Positions 15,254 to 21,333 of a DNA stretch of 26,250 nt are shown here, piece by piece. The position numbers were made by a program, and so were the translations under genes. The notes under the pieces were generated by a model, which worked only from the letters and a program-made list of their open reading frames with translations, was not told the DNA's origin and did no database searches. The stretch comes from a virus. The stretch is from positions 1 to 26,250 of the IMG/VR virus record IMGVR_UViG_3300045972_000088; one strand, given 5' to 3'. Numbering within the stretch: the first letter of the stretch is position 1; each line of letters begins with the position of its first letter.

Positions 15254-15946
15254 TTAAAACTTATTGCTCTTACGAAGATTGTCTTCTACAGTAAGATATT
15301 GCAAATTTTCTATTACATGTAAACCACATACGTTAACCCCTTGCAAGGGTACTATATGATCTACATGATAACCTTCAGGACATGATTTATAAAATTCTTT
15401 AATCTTATTTAAATCAGCCCAAAAAGGTGTAGCATTTAATTTCTGTGCTCTTCTTTGTGCATTTCTAGCATTATATTCTGCTCTATGCACTTCTATATAA
15501 ATTTTATGGTATCTATCTTTGTTTAAAGCATAATACTCTGCATTATGCTTTATTTTACATTTTTTACAAAATTTATCTATACCATAGGTATTATGTACAT
15601 CTTTAGAATAATTATTATATCTAAGATATGTATGGCACATAGAACATGCTTTTACTTCGATAGAATTGAGTAAAATTCTTGCCCATGTTTCATTACCTCC
15701 ATGTGCAGTACCGAATATAGGTACTAATACTTTTTTAACAGCTCTATTAAAAGTTTGGGAACCCCAACCTTCGTTTAATACAAAGGTTGGGCCACTTTGA
15801 TATAGTAAAAGTTTTTCTATAAATTCTTCTAAAGTACATCCGGGAAAATCCCCTCTAGGAGATCTGATCCATTCTTTTGCTTTATGATTATTTATACTTA
15901 AAATATCTATAATTTCTTCAACTAATTTTTCTAAGGGAACTTCCAT
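15254..15946 (-). CDS. HNH homing endonuclease (230 aa)
   Basis: The C-terminal HNH domain has YHVDHIVPL (195-203), GLHVIENLQYL (209-219) and a final NLRKSNKF. Upstream lies a zinc-finger-like region with CSMC and CKKC (about 97-133). A basic helix (about 140-170, RAEYNARNAQRRAQKL) separates them. The gene is clearly AT-rich compared with thyX or the metallophosphoesterase. It abuts the 5' end of tRNA-Leu by 2 nt, a typical insertion place for mobile endonucleases. Its own promoter is present. Confidence 0.88.
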   Translation of the reverse strand: MEVPLEKLVEEIIDILSINNHKAKEWIRSPRGDFPGCTLEEFIEKLLLYQSGPTFVLNEGWGSQTFNRAVKKVLVPIFGTAHGGNETWARILLNSIEVKACSMCHTYLRYNNYSKDVHNTYGIDKFCKKCKIKHNAEYYALNKDRYHKIYIEVHRAEYNARNAQRRAQKLNATPFWADLNKIKEFYKSCPEGYHVDHIVPLQGVNVCGLHVIENLQYLTVEDNLRKSNKF

Positions 15947-15976
15947 ATAATAGACCTCATACTGTGCAATAGGTCT

Positions 15977-16005
15977 ATTATACCCTCATATAAAAATGTT
16001 TTCAA
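15977..16005 (-). promoter_or_regulatory. Sigma70-type promoter for HNH gene
   Basis: TTGAAA (16000-16005), 17-bp spacer, TATAAT (15977-15982) on the minus strand. Confidence 0.75.
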
Positions 16006-16054
16006 GTATAAAATTCTCAGCCTTCGTGTGTACCACTCAGGCTTTGTAGTCTAT

Positions 16055-16083
16055 ATTATATCAATTTTCAGCACGACGTGCAA
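16055..16083 (-). promoter_or_regulatory. Second upstream promoter candidate
   Basis: TTGCAC (16078-16083), 17-bp spacer, TATAAT (16055-16060), overlapping the last codons of the metallophosphoesterase gene. A weak hairpin lies between this and the promoter at 15977-16005. Confidence 0.5.
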
Positions 16084-16606
16084 GTCGAGATTTCAGATCT
16101 TCTAGAGCTAGAGGAGTGTAATCAATTTGTTCCACGCATACACAATGGTACCTAGGGTCATCGTACAGACCATTTACTTTCATACGCCTATAGTGCGTAT
16201 GTCCATGAATGTTCCCCCCTTTCCATCGCCCAACGCTATCGGGGTGAAGTGGTACATGCGTGAGCACGAAGTGGTCTAGTTTGTGCACTGCACGTACGTC
16301 TTTGAAATACTGTGCATAGATAGACAGCTTAGCCATATCATGGTTGCCCTTGATAAGAATCTTAGTACCGTTTAGTCTTTCTAGAAGTTTAAAATCCTCT
16401 GCCTTTGTACTGATAAATACATCGCCTAAATGGTAAACCTTGTCTTGAGTACGTACAACACTGTTCCAGCGTTGTATCATTAATTCATCCCCTTCTGCAG
16501 CACTAGATGCTACAGGACGCATTGGAGATCCATCATCACAAGTAAACTTAGTCCAACATGATTCATGCTTGAAATGGGTATCGCTAATCAGAAAAATGTT
16601 GCTCAT
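16061..16606 (-). CDS. Calcineurin-like metallophosphoesterase (181 aa)
   Basis: The metal-binding signature is complete and in order: DTH (9-11), HLGDVF, KGNHD, a VLTHVPL histidine and GHTH near the C-terminus. Such phage enzymes are phosphodiesterases or protein phosphatases of unclear substrate. ATG at 16606 is used; its only SD-like AAGGA is about 19 nt upstream and lies in the arm of the hairpin at 16614-16644, so translation may depend on RNA folding or processing. Confidence 0.88.
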   Translation of the reverse strand: MSNIFLISDTHFKHESCWTKFTCDDGSPMRPVASSAAEGDELMIQRWNSVVRTQDKVYHLGDVFISTKAEDFKLLERLNGTKILIKGNHDMAKLSIYAQYFKDVRAVHKLDHFVLTHVPLHPDSVGRWKGGNIHGHTHYRRMKVNGLYDDPRYHCVCVEQIDYTPLALEDLKSRLARRAEN

Positions 16607-16613
16607 ATGCAAA

Positions 16614-16644
16614 AACGTGAATTCCTTATTAGGAAATTCACGTT
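16614..16644 (-). terminator. Hairpin with T-run just before metallophosphoesterase start
   Basis: AACGTGAATT pairs with AATTCACGTT, plus 3 more bp with a one-base bulge and a 4-nt loop. On the minus strand TTTTT follows, then the ATG. It fits a terminator or processing signal for tRNA-Phe that also masks the next gene's ribosome site. Confidence 0.65.
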
Positions 16645-16656
16645 GATAAGAATTAG

Positions 16657-16732
16657 TGGTGTGTCCTCCAGGGATCGAACCTGGTTTATCTGCTCTTCAG
16701 GCAGTTTCCATGACCACATCGGATAAAGACAC
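16657..16732 (-). tRNA. tRNA-Phe(GAA)
   Basis: Acceptor GTGTCTT/AGGACAC, anticodon loop CTGAAGA, T arm CCAGG-TTCGATC-CCTGG, encoded CCA. Confidence 0.92.
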
Positions 16733-16846
16733 ATATGTCGGTTACGTAGCGTCCGACATGCTAGAAAGAGGACAACTCCAGCATCGTTTACACAATAAAA
16801 TCATGTCCCATATCTGTCTCTCCAGCGTCACGTTTTTAACGTTCAG

Positions 16847-16874
16847 AGACTAAGGCTTTAGAGTACCTTAGTCT
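16847..16874 (-). terminator. 9-bp hairpin at a gene end
   Basis: AGACTAAGG pairs with CCTTAGTCT around a 10-nt loop; the stop codon of the gene at 16868-17074 is inside the stem. No U-run follows. The remaining 115 nt to tRNA-Phe hold only a 7-bp hairpin (ATGTCGG/CCGACAT) and no gene. Confidence 0.4.
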
Positions 16875-17074
16875 TGATCTTCATAACCTTGTTGTTCTTT
16901 AACAGCTTCAATAAGGTCTTCGGTAAATTCATCATACTCTTTAGTATAGATGAAACATATAGCATCGCCAATAATTTCTGCCCATCCGATGAAATCGGTA
17001 GGATTATTTTCTAAGCTAGGTGCGAAGGTCGCTAGATGTTCGATAGTACTGTAATAAGATTTAATTGCAAACAT
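16868..17074 (-). CDS. Hypothetical acidic protein (68 aa)
   Basis: No recognised family. Helical and acidic, ending in QQGYEDQD. Starts 2 nt after the upstream stop codon. Confidence 0.65.
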   Translation of the reverse strand: MFAIKSYYSTIEHLATFAPSLENNPTDFIGWAEIIGDAICFIYTKEYDEFTEDLIEAVKEQQGYEDQD

Positions 17075-17076
17075 TT

Positions 17077-17391
17077 TTAACCCATATGTTGGAATTGAGG
17101 ATCACCACCTATGCTGTATCCATCATGCTTTTCAGCATCATAAGGCACAGCGCCTCCTTCGATACCTTCAGAGTATTCATCGCTACGCCAGTCGGTAGCT
17201 TCATCTTCGTCGAAATCTTCAGGCATTTCAGACATTGGGTAAATACCGTAAGATGCAGCATTTTCCAGAGCCATATCCCAGCAAATACGATCCAGTTCTT
17301 CTTCGGTAGGTTGAGTATCGAATTCAATGAACTCGTGGCTTTCCGAACCACATGAACCAGTATAGCAAGTAACAAAATACTTAAAAGTCAT
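17077..17391 (-). CDS. Very acidic hypothetical protein (104 aa)
   Basis: The N-terminus is a strand-rich YFVTCYTGSCGSESHEF segment with two Cys. The C-terminal half is extremely acidic (about residues 52-90). A DNA-mimic-like or inhibitor function is conceivable from charge alone. It is driven by the promoter at 17418-17446. Confidence 0.7.
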   Translation of the reverse strand: MTFKYFVTCYTGSCGSESHEFIEFDTQPTEEELDRICWDMALENAASYGIYPMSEMPEDFDEDEATDWRSDEYSEGIEGGAVPYDAEKHDGYSIGGDPQFQHMG

Positions 17392-17417
17392 TTGATTCTC
17401 TATCTATCTAAAGAATA

Positions 17418-17446
17418 ATTATATAATGAAATAAGACAAACTTCAA
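17418..17446 (-). promoter_or_regulatory. Sigma70-type promoter
   Basis: TTGAAG (17441-17446), 17-bp spacer, TATAAT (17418-17423). The bases around the -10 (TATATAATTATTCTTTA) are the same as in the promoter at 19045-19073. Confidence 0.8.
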
Positions 17447-17460
17447 GTTTGAATTTTAAT

Positions 17461-17535
17461 TGGTAGTTCCTGGGAATTCCGAGATCCCGACCTTCGCCGT
17501 GTAAAAGCACTGCTCTGCCTCTGAGCTAAGGAACT
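17461..17535 (-). tRNA. tRNA-Val(UAC) with an atypical T loop
   Basis: Acceptor AGTTCCT/AGGAACT, anticodon loop TTTACAC, encoded CCA. The T arm reads GGGAT-CTCGGAA-TTCCC: position 54 is C and 58 is G instead of the near-universal T and A. The anticodon stem is wobble-rich. Confidence 0.8.
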
Positions 17536-17542
17536 ATATATT

Positions 17543-17617
17543 TGGAGCGTCTAATCAGGTTCGAACTGATTATTGAAGGGTGGAAGCCTACCGTGTAACC
17601 ATCAACACTTTAAACGC
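17543..17617 (-). tRNA. tRNA-Gly(UCC)
   Basis: Acceptor GCGTTTA/TAGACGC, anticodon loop CTTCCAC, T arm ATCAG-TTCGAAC-CTGAT, encoded CCA. Only 1 nt separates it from the next tRNA. Confidence 0.9.
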
Positions 17618-17618
17618 A

Positions 17619-17694
17619 TGGTGCGGGCAACAGGACTTGAACCTGCAACATCTGAGTTGGCAACCCAGTGCTCTACCAGTTGAGCTATGCACGC
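17619..17694 (-). tRNA. tRNA-Gly(GCC)
   Basis: Anticodon loop TTGCCAA in stem CTGGG/CTCAG, T arm GCAGG-TTCAAGT-CCTGT, encoded CCA. The acceptor GCGTGCA/TGCCCGC has a T4-C69 mismatch. Confidence 0.9.
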
Positions 17695-17697
17695 ATT

Positions 17698-17793
17698 TTA
17701 AACTTCATCTAGAATCAGGAAACCCCAAGCATCGAAGTGCCATACAAAGTACTCAGTTGGTTCTTTTGAGGGAAATAAAACAATCGGTTCCAT
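17698..17793 (-). CDS. Small protein (31 aa) between tRNAs
   Basis: ATG at 17793 has a good SD (AAAGGA, 6 nt spacing) immediately after tRNA-His. The product (MEPIVLFPSKEPTEYFVWHF at the N-terminus) is acidic and aromatic and ends 3 nt before tRNA-Gly(GCC). The strong SD argues for a real gene. Function unknown. Confidence 0.6.
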   Translation of the reverse strand: MEPIVLFPSKEPTEYFVWHFDAWGFLILDEV

Positions 17794-17803
17794 ATAAATC
17801 CTT

Positions 17804-17879
17804 TGGGGTGAGGTACGGGGATTGAACCCGTATTTACCAAATTCACAGTTTGGTTCTTTGCCAGTTAAGATAACCTCAC
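17804..17879 (-). tRNA. tRNA-His(GUG)
   Basis: Acceptor GTGAGGT/ACCTCAC, discriminator C73, anticodon CTGTGAA in stem CCAAA/TTTGG, encoded CCA. The base before G1 is C, so the usual encoded G-1 is absent. Confidence 0.92.
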
Positions 17880-17904
17880 GCCAAAGCACTCGCTTTGGCC
17901 GTGT

Positions 17905-18213
17905 TTAAAACGGAATATCATCGTCCCAATCATCCCAACCTACATTATTAGGTTTACCAGCATCTAGTTGGCAGAACTTTTTGTTATAAGTAGTTTGAGA
18001 TGCTTTTCTAGCATTACGTTGTGCATAGTCTTGTTGAATTGCACGTACAACTAAGGTAGGCTCGAATTTATGACATGTATTGCCTACACACCATACGATG
18101 TAGTTTGGGTCACTAATTAAAACAACTCGCCACATTAGCCCCTGGTACTTGCCAAAAGAAACAATATCATCTTCATATAGATATTGTTTTAAGTCGTTAA
18201 TATGCTTAGACAT
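17905..18213 (-). CDS. ExoX-C-like small protein with SSB-type C-terminal tail (102 aa)
   Basis: The N-terminal domain (about 8-60) reads EDDIVSFGKYQGLMWRVV then DPNYIVWCV. This matches the FGKYKG...YL-x-W signature of the ExoX-like C-terminal domain. After a basic linker the protein ends in GWDDWDDDIPF, essentially identical in form to the acidic tip of bacterial SSB (DFDDDIPF). The tail should dock SSB-binding partners such as host repair and restart enzymes. Its SD (AGAGG) is supplied by the 3' acceptor strand of tRNA-Arg, and the ATG is 3 nt after that tRNA. Confidence 0.8.
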   Translation of the reverse strand: MSKHINDLKQYLYEDDIVSFGKYQGLMWRVVLISDPNYIVWCVGNTCHKFEPTLVVRAIQQDYAQRNARKASQTTYNKKFCQLDAGKPNNVGWDDWDDDIPF

Positions 18214-18216
18214 TAT

Positions 18217-18293
18217 TGGTACCTCTGATAGGATTCAAACCTATACGGTCTAATTTCGTAGATTAGTGCACTATTCAGTTGTGCTACAGAGGT
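18217..18293 (-). tRNA. tRNA-Arg(ACG)
   Basis: Acceptor ACCTCTG/CAGAGGT, anticodon loop CTACGAA in stem CTAAT/ATTAG, T arm ATAGG-TTTGAAT-CCTAT, encoded CCA. The D loop has G18-A19 and the T loop has U56, replacing the normal G19-C56 pair by A19-U56. Its 5' ten bases contain the stop codon of the HNH gene. Confidence 0.92.
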
Positions 18294-18799
18294 TTTGTTG
18301 ATTTTCGTACAGGTATATTACAACCCAAAGCAATAGCTCGCTTTTTTATACCCTTATCTGAGTAATTAAAAAGTTTTCCTAAAGCCACCCATGAATGTGT
18401 AGGTATCAGATAATCTAATACCTTTTTAGTTATTTCTCTATTTTTAATATTATTTAGGTTACCACATTTGGTAGAGCAATATTTACTAACTAATTTAGGT
18501 TTTATAAAAATAATGCCACACTCTATACAAGTAGCTTCTACTTCATAAGCTTTGGCATGATGCTTTTTAGCATGTTCAGATAATGTAAGAACCTCTAAGT
18601 TAGAAATATCATTATCTTCTTTATCACCATTTATAGGGTGTACATGCTCATCCGGAGTTAACCATCTTCCAAGATTTAAGGAGGCTATATGTCTATGATA
18701 TGCTACTCTACCATCAGTAGTCGCTAAGGGATGATCTTTATCGTAGAAGCATTGATAACCATTATTCCATGCAGTTAGTACTACTTCCTTTGTGTACAT
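18284..18799 (-). CDS. HNH endonuclease (171 aa), stop codon inside tRNA-Arg
   Basis: The HNH core spans about residues 30-80: YHRHIASLNLGRWL, HVHPINGDKEDND and ISNLEVLTLSEHAKKH. A zinc ribbon (CIECG...YCSTKC, about 91-112) and a C-terminal HTH-like tail (HSWVALGKLFNYSDKGIKKRA) complete a homing-endonuclease layout. AT-rich. The TAG stop is tRNA positions 8-10. Confidence 0.85.
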   Translation of the reverse strand: MYTKEVVLTAWNNGYQCFYDKDHPLATTDGRVAYHRHIASLNLGRWLTPDEHVHPINGDKEDNDISNLEVLTLSEHAKKHHAKAYEVEATCIECGIIFIKPKLVSKYCSTKCGNLNNIKNREITKKVLDYLIPTHSWVALGKLFNYSDKGIKKRAIALGCNIPVRKSTKPL

Positions 18800-18800
18800 A

Positions 18801-18944
18801 TTAAAATAGTTCTAGCTGTTGTTGACAAGGATGCCAAGCAGCTCGATGTGCACTTTTAAAGTTTTCATTACAATGTAAGCAAATGTAGTGCCCACTTTTA
18901 GTCCAAGCACTAAGCTGTACCCACTTAATTTGATTTGCGCGCAT
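18801..18944 (-). CDS. Small zinc-finger-like protein (47 aa)
   Basis: From ATG at 18944 (MRANQIKWVQ) the product contains CLHCNENFKSAHRAAWHPC, a C-x2-C...H-x3-H-x-C metal-site candidate. It starts 5 nt after tRNA-Cys without a clear SD. Function unknown. Confidence 0.6.
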   Translation of the reverse strand: MRANQIKWVQLSAWTKSGHYICLHCNENFKSAHRAAWHPCQQQLELF

Positions 18945-18949
18945 AATAT

Positions 18950-19026
18950 TGGAGTATCCCGTCAGAATCGAACTGACAAACACCGGATTTGCAATCCGAG
19001 CCGTTAACCTTTCCGGCAGGGATACT
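18950..19026 (-). tRNA. tRNA-Cys(GCA)
   Basis: Acceptor AGTATCC/GGATACT, discriminator U73, anticodon TTGCAAA in stem TCGGA/TCCGG, T arm GTCAG-TTCGATT-CTGAC, encoded CCA. Confidence 0.93.
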
Positions 19027-19044
19027 TTGTTGATTTAAAGAATA

Positions 19045-19073
19045 ATTATATAACGAAATCAGTCTAAGTTCAA
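19045..19073 (-). promoter_or_regulatory. Sigma70-type promoter upstream of tRNA-Cys
   Basis: TTGAAC (19068-19073), 17-bp spacer, TATAAT (19045-19050), 19 nt before the tRNA-Cys 5' end. Confidence 0.8.
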
Positions 19074-19075
19074 GT

Positions 19076-19321
19076 TTATTTTTTCAGTGGCCAAGCTCTA
19101 ACGATAGCAGCTTGACGATCTGAACAGTCTCTATAAGCAGTTACGGTTTCTGTAGCCCATGTTAAAATACTACCTCCTGTACCATCTTCTGGGTTATTTA
19201 GGGGTAGGCAAGGCTGGGCTAATTGCGCTGGCAGCTCCTGAACCGGCGATGGCGGCAGATAATGCCCGCATGCCGTCAGTATCAAAGCACACATTACGGT
19301 AGATAGGTTTTTCAATAACAT
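19076..19321 (-). CDS. Rz1-like outer-membrane spanin lipoprotein
   Basis: An 81-residue lipoprotein: basic start, hydrophobic signal (about 8-16) and LTAC lipobox with C18. Proline-rich mature segments follow (LPPSPVQELPAQLAQPCLPL). It starts inside the Rz-like gene in another frame and extends beyond it, the classic nested Rz/Rz1 arrangement. With its partner it would fuse inner and outer membranes in the last step of lysis. Confidence 0.85.
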   Translation of the reverse strand: MLLKNLSTVMCALILTACGHYLPPSPVQELPAQLAQPCLPLNNPEDGTGGSILTWATETVTAYRDCSDRQAAIVRAWPLKK

Positions 19322-19541
19322 GGTTAACTACCTTAGTAAGCGTCCGATATTCGATAGTAGAAGAAGCTGCAGAAGCAGCATATAGTGCTGCCGCAGATTC
19401 TATTTTAGTAGCTGTTTTTTCTGCAGTATTCTGAGCATCTTTCAATGCTATAAGCTGCTCAGAATTACTACGCCAATCCTGAATCTGCCAAGCACCCCCA
19501 AAACCTATAGCAAATACTAATGCTAAAGCATAGGGGTTCAT
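19194..19541 (-). CDS. Rz-like inner-membrane spanin
   Basis: A 115-residue protein with a single N-terminal membrane anchor (about 5-18, ALALVFAIGFGGAW). An Ala/Lys/Glu-rich periplasmic coiled-coil region (25-75) and a short C-terminal tail follow. The Rz1-like gene begins within it in the +1 frame. Assignment rests on topology and nesting rather than strong sequence identity. Confidence 0.82.
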   Translation of the reverse strand: MNPYALALVFAIGFGGAWQIQDWRSNSEQLIALKDAQNTAEKTATKIESAAALYAASAASSTIEYRTLTKVVNHVIEKPIYRNVCFDTDGMRALSAAIAGSGAASAISPALPTPK

Positions 19542-19544
19542 AAA

Positions 19545-19874
19545 TTACTTAGCGCCCGCGCCGCCTAGATCACCGGAGTGACCTACACCGCTATCAATGT
19601 TACCAGAAGTACCATTGAACATCGGAAGCGATGCAGTATCCGTAGGATTAGGCATCTGAGTAGTAGGACCACTGGTAGGATAACCAGGGTTCCAAGTTGT
19701 AGGTAGAGGAGTTGAAGGTACTGAGCCGGCTGGCGGAGTACGTTGAAGAGTTGCAGTGCGATCCATAGATTTGTCCTTACTATTAGGATTTGTTTGATTC
19801 AACGGCGTAACGGGGTTACGCAGAGGGTTAGCAGGCGGTTGAACCGGTACTGCTGAAGCAGGTGTCTTAGCCAT
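19545..19874 (-). CDS. Proline/threonine-rich protein (109 aa)
   Basis: Low-complexity product rich in Pro, Thr, Ser and Gly, probably disordered, with no recognised domain. A strong SD (AAGGA) precedes the ATG. It ends 3 nt before the spanin gene and may be co-translated with it. A virion or envelope-associated role is possible but unsupported. Confidence 0.7.
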   Translation of the reverse strand: MAKTPASAVPVQPPANPLRNPVTPLNQTNPNSKDKSMDRTATLQRTPPAGSVPSTPLPTTWNPGYPTSGPTTQMPNPTDTASLPMFNGTSGNIDSGVGHSGDLGGAGAK

Positions 19875-19882
19875 TTGTTTCC

Positions 19883-20269
19883 TTAGGCATCATAATGATA
19901 TCTGATCTCCTCAGGAAGGCGATCTAGAGCTTCTTGCGCATTTGGTTTCCACATTTTGGCAAACTTAACCACATTAGGCCAAATAGCCCTAGGACATAGT
20001 ACTAGGGCTGAAGTATTACCATCTAATGTGGTATTTTCGTGCGCTTCATAGACCTGAGCTAGTATGCGCATCTTTTCAAATTCTTTACGATTGACTTTAA
20101 GCACTACCTTGCGGAAGCTACCTTCTACCCATTCATCGTATACGTTTAGATCAACATCTGTAACTGAGTAGGTCCAATACATATGAGCACCTAGAACAGC
20201 ATGTGCAACTAAAACAGGCACCATGTGGTCAGGTACTTCATCTAGTACCGCAATGTACATTTTATTCAT
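19883..20269 (-). CDS. PTH2-like (peptidyl-tRNA hydrolase 2 superfamily) protein
   Basis: A 128-residue protein with the PTH2 layout. There is an opening strand (MYIAVLDEVP), then VPVLVAHAVLGAHM, matching the AAQ(V)AHA helix of PTH2. A KVVLKVNRKEFEKMRIL strand-helix pair follows, then TTLDGNTSALVLCP. PTH2 enzymes release tRNA from stalled peptidyl-tRNAs, so the location inside a tRNA cluster is fitting. It could also be a DUF2000-type relative, and catalytic activity is not proven. It starts just after tRNA-Ser(UGA) with no obvious SD. Confidence 0.65.
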   Translation of the reverse strand: MNKMYIAVLDEVPDHMVPVLVAHAVLGAHMYWTYSVTDVDLNVYDEWVEGSFRKVVLKVNRKEFEKMRILAQVYEAHENTTLDGNTSALVLCPRAIWPNVVKFAKMWKPNAQEALDRLPEEIRYHYDA

Positions 20270-20281
20270 ATTATTTATTAG

Positions 20282-20373
20282 TGGCGGAGAGCAGAGGAGT
20301 CGAACCCCATCCCATTTCTGAGAACCTGGTTTTCAAGGCCAGTCGCAGGACCATCCCCGCTGCATTACTCTCC
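20282..20373 (-). tRNA. tRNA-Ser(UGA)
   Basis: Class II tRNA of 92 nt: acceptor GGAGAGT/GCTCTCC, anticodon CTTGAAA in stem CTGGC/ACCAG, long variable arm, T-loop TTCGACT, encoded CCA. Confidence 0.92.
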
Positions 20374-20547
20374 AATGAAACATGGACTAGGCCTTTTCAT
20401 ATACCTAAACCATGTTTCTATATCAGGATCATTAGCAATTACTTCACCCTGCATTTTTTGAAATAATTCCCAATTATCGTCATCGTCCAATATACCTAAT
20501 TCATATAGGACTTGGACATGTTCTTTATCGCTATCGATAAATTTCAT
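20365..20547 (-). CDS. Small acidic protein (60 aa), stop codon inside tRNA-Ser
   Basis: ATG at 20547 (MKFIDSDKEHVQ) is coupled to the 25-aa gene upstream by a TAATG overlap. Acidic and helical; no family recognised. Its TAA is formed by positions 7-9 of tRNA-Ser(UGA). Confidence 0.65.
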   Translation of the reverse strand: MKFIDSDKEHVQVLYELGILDDDDNWELFQKMQGEVIANDPDIETWFRYMKRPSPCFIGE

Positions 20548-20624
20548 TATCGCTTTAGTTTCCAAAGTGGGTAAGCATGGGATAGATGCCCTTCTTTTCC
20601 ACACTTAATACAAACTTTGTACAT
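20547..20624 (-). CDS. Tiny zinc-knuckle-like protein (25 aa)
   Basis: ORF MYKVCIKCGKEGHLSHAYPL plus 5 residues. It resembles a CCHC zinc knuckle (C-x2-C-x4-H), but the fourth ligand position is Tyr with an extra His nearby. AAGG lies 5 nt before the ATG, and the stop overlaps the next ATG (TAATG). The coupling and SD support expression. RNA binding is inferred. Confidence 0.6.
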   Translation of the reverse strand: MYKVCIKCGKEGHLSHAYPLWKLKR

Positions 20625-20637
20625 ATTGCCTTTAGGT

Positions 20638-20712
20638 TGGCAGATCAACTAGGATTCGAACCCAGATTCTATGGCTTTGGAGGCCAAGCGAATGCCGTTA
20701 TCTTATTGACCT
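20638..20712 (-). tRNA. tRNA-Trp(CCA)
   Basis: Acceptor AGGTCAA/TTGATCT with discriminator G, anticodon CTCCAAA in a GGC/GCC-based stem, T-loop TTCGAAT, encoded CCA. Confidence 0.92.
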
Positions 20713-20713
20713 A

Positions 20714-20938
20714 TTAAAAACTAGTGTAGGACGTAATAACAGGTCTAACCTGTTCACATTTATAAAAAGTATACTGTGGATTACTAAGATTTCTAAGTAA
20801 GCAAGACCTAAATTGATCTTCTGTATCAAAAGTTTCAACTTGTGTTTGAGGCATATCTTTATACCTATTCATATCCCCAGGACCTGGGTAATACGGATTA
20901 GGCACATTTGCCATATACTTACGAATAGCTAGAAACAC
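20714..20938 (-). CDS. Hypothetical protein (74 aa), GTG start
   Basis: GTG at 20938 follows the upstream stop by 1 nt and has AAGGA 6 nt before it; a later ATG at 20914 lacks an SD. The protein has a Pro/Tyr-rich stretch (VPNPYYPGPGDMNRY) then a helical end. It stops 1 nt before tRNA-Trp. Confidence 0.6.
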   Translation of the reverse strand: MFLAIRKYMANVPNPYYPGPGDMNRYKDMPQTQVETFDTEDQFRSCLLRNLSNPQYTFYKCEQVRPVITSYTSF

Positions 20939-20939
20939 T

Positions 20940-21125
20940 TTAATCCTTACAAATATCAATACGCATCTGGAGTTCAAATGCTTTACACAATGTACGATAA
21001 ACTTCTTTATGTACAGGATAGGAATGAACTTCTTTGCATAGTGCATGTAGTTCAAGATAGTTCTCGTAATCAAAACCTTTGCTCCACGCAGAGCATTCGG
21101 GAGTCTGAAAAATTGTTCTAAGCAT
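20940..21125 (-). CDS. Hypothetical protein (61 aa)
   Basis: Helical, with four Cys spread along it (CSAWSKGFDY, HALCKE, RTLCKAFE, DICKD). No family recognised. Overlaps the upstream zinc protein gene by 8 nt. Confidence 0.65.
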   Translation of the reverse strand: MLRTIFQTPECSAWSKGFDYENYLELHALCKEVHSYPVHKEVYRTLCKAFELQMRIDICKD

Positions 21126-21333
21126 GTATTAAAGTTCCGTCACAAAGTCTATGATCTGTATTAACAATTTCTTCAACAGGATGTTGTTGGTAACGTAAAC
21201 CACAGTAGCTACAAATCATTTTCCCACTGGCTCTACGCCATTCAGTATCTGCAGTAGAAGATTGATGTAGCTGCTGAAATAGTCTTAGCTTGCTGTCTCG
21301 GTACAGCCTGTTAGCGACGTAAGTTGTAAACAT
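21118..21333 (-). CDS. Small zinc-binding protein (71 aa)
   Basis: The C-terminal half carries ICSYCGLRYQQHP and then DHRLCDGTLIH, a C-x2-C...H...C-type metal site common in small phage proteins. The N-terminus is basic and helical. Function unknown. Overlaps both neighbours. Confidence 0.7.
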   Translation of the reverse strand: MFTTYVANRLYRDSKLRLFQQLHQSSTADTEWRRASGKMICSYCGLRYQQHPVEEIVNTDHRLCDGTLIHA

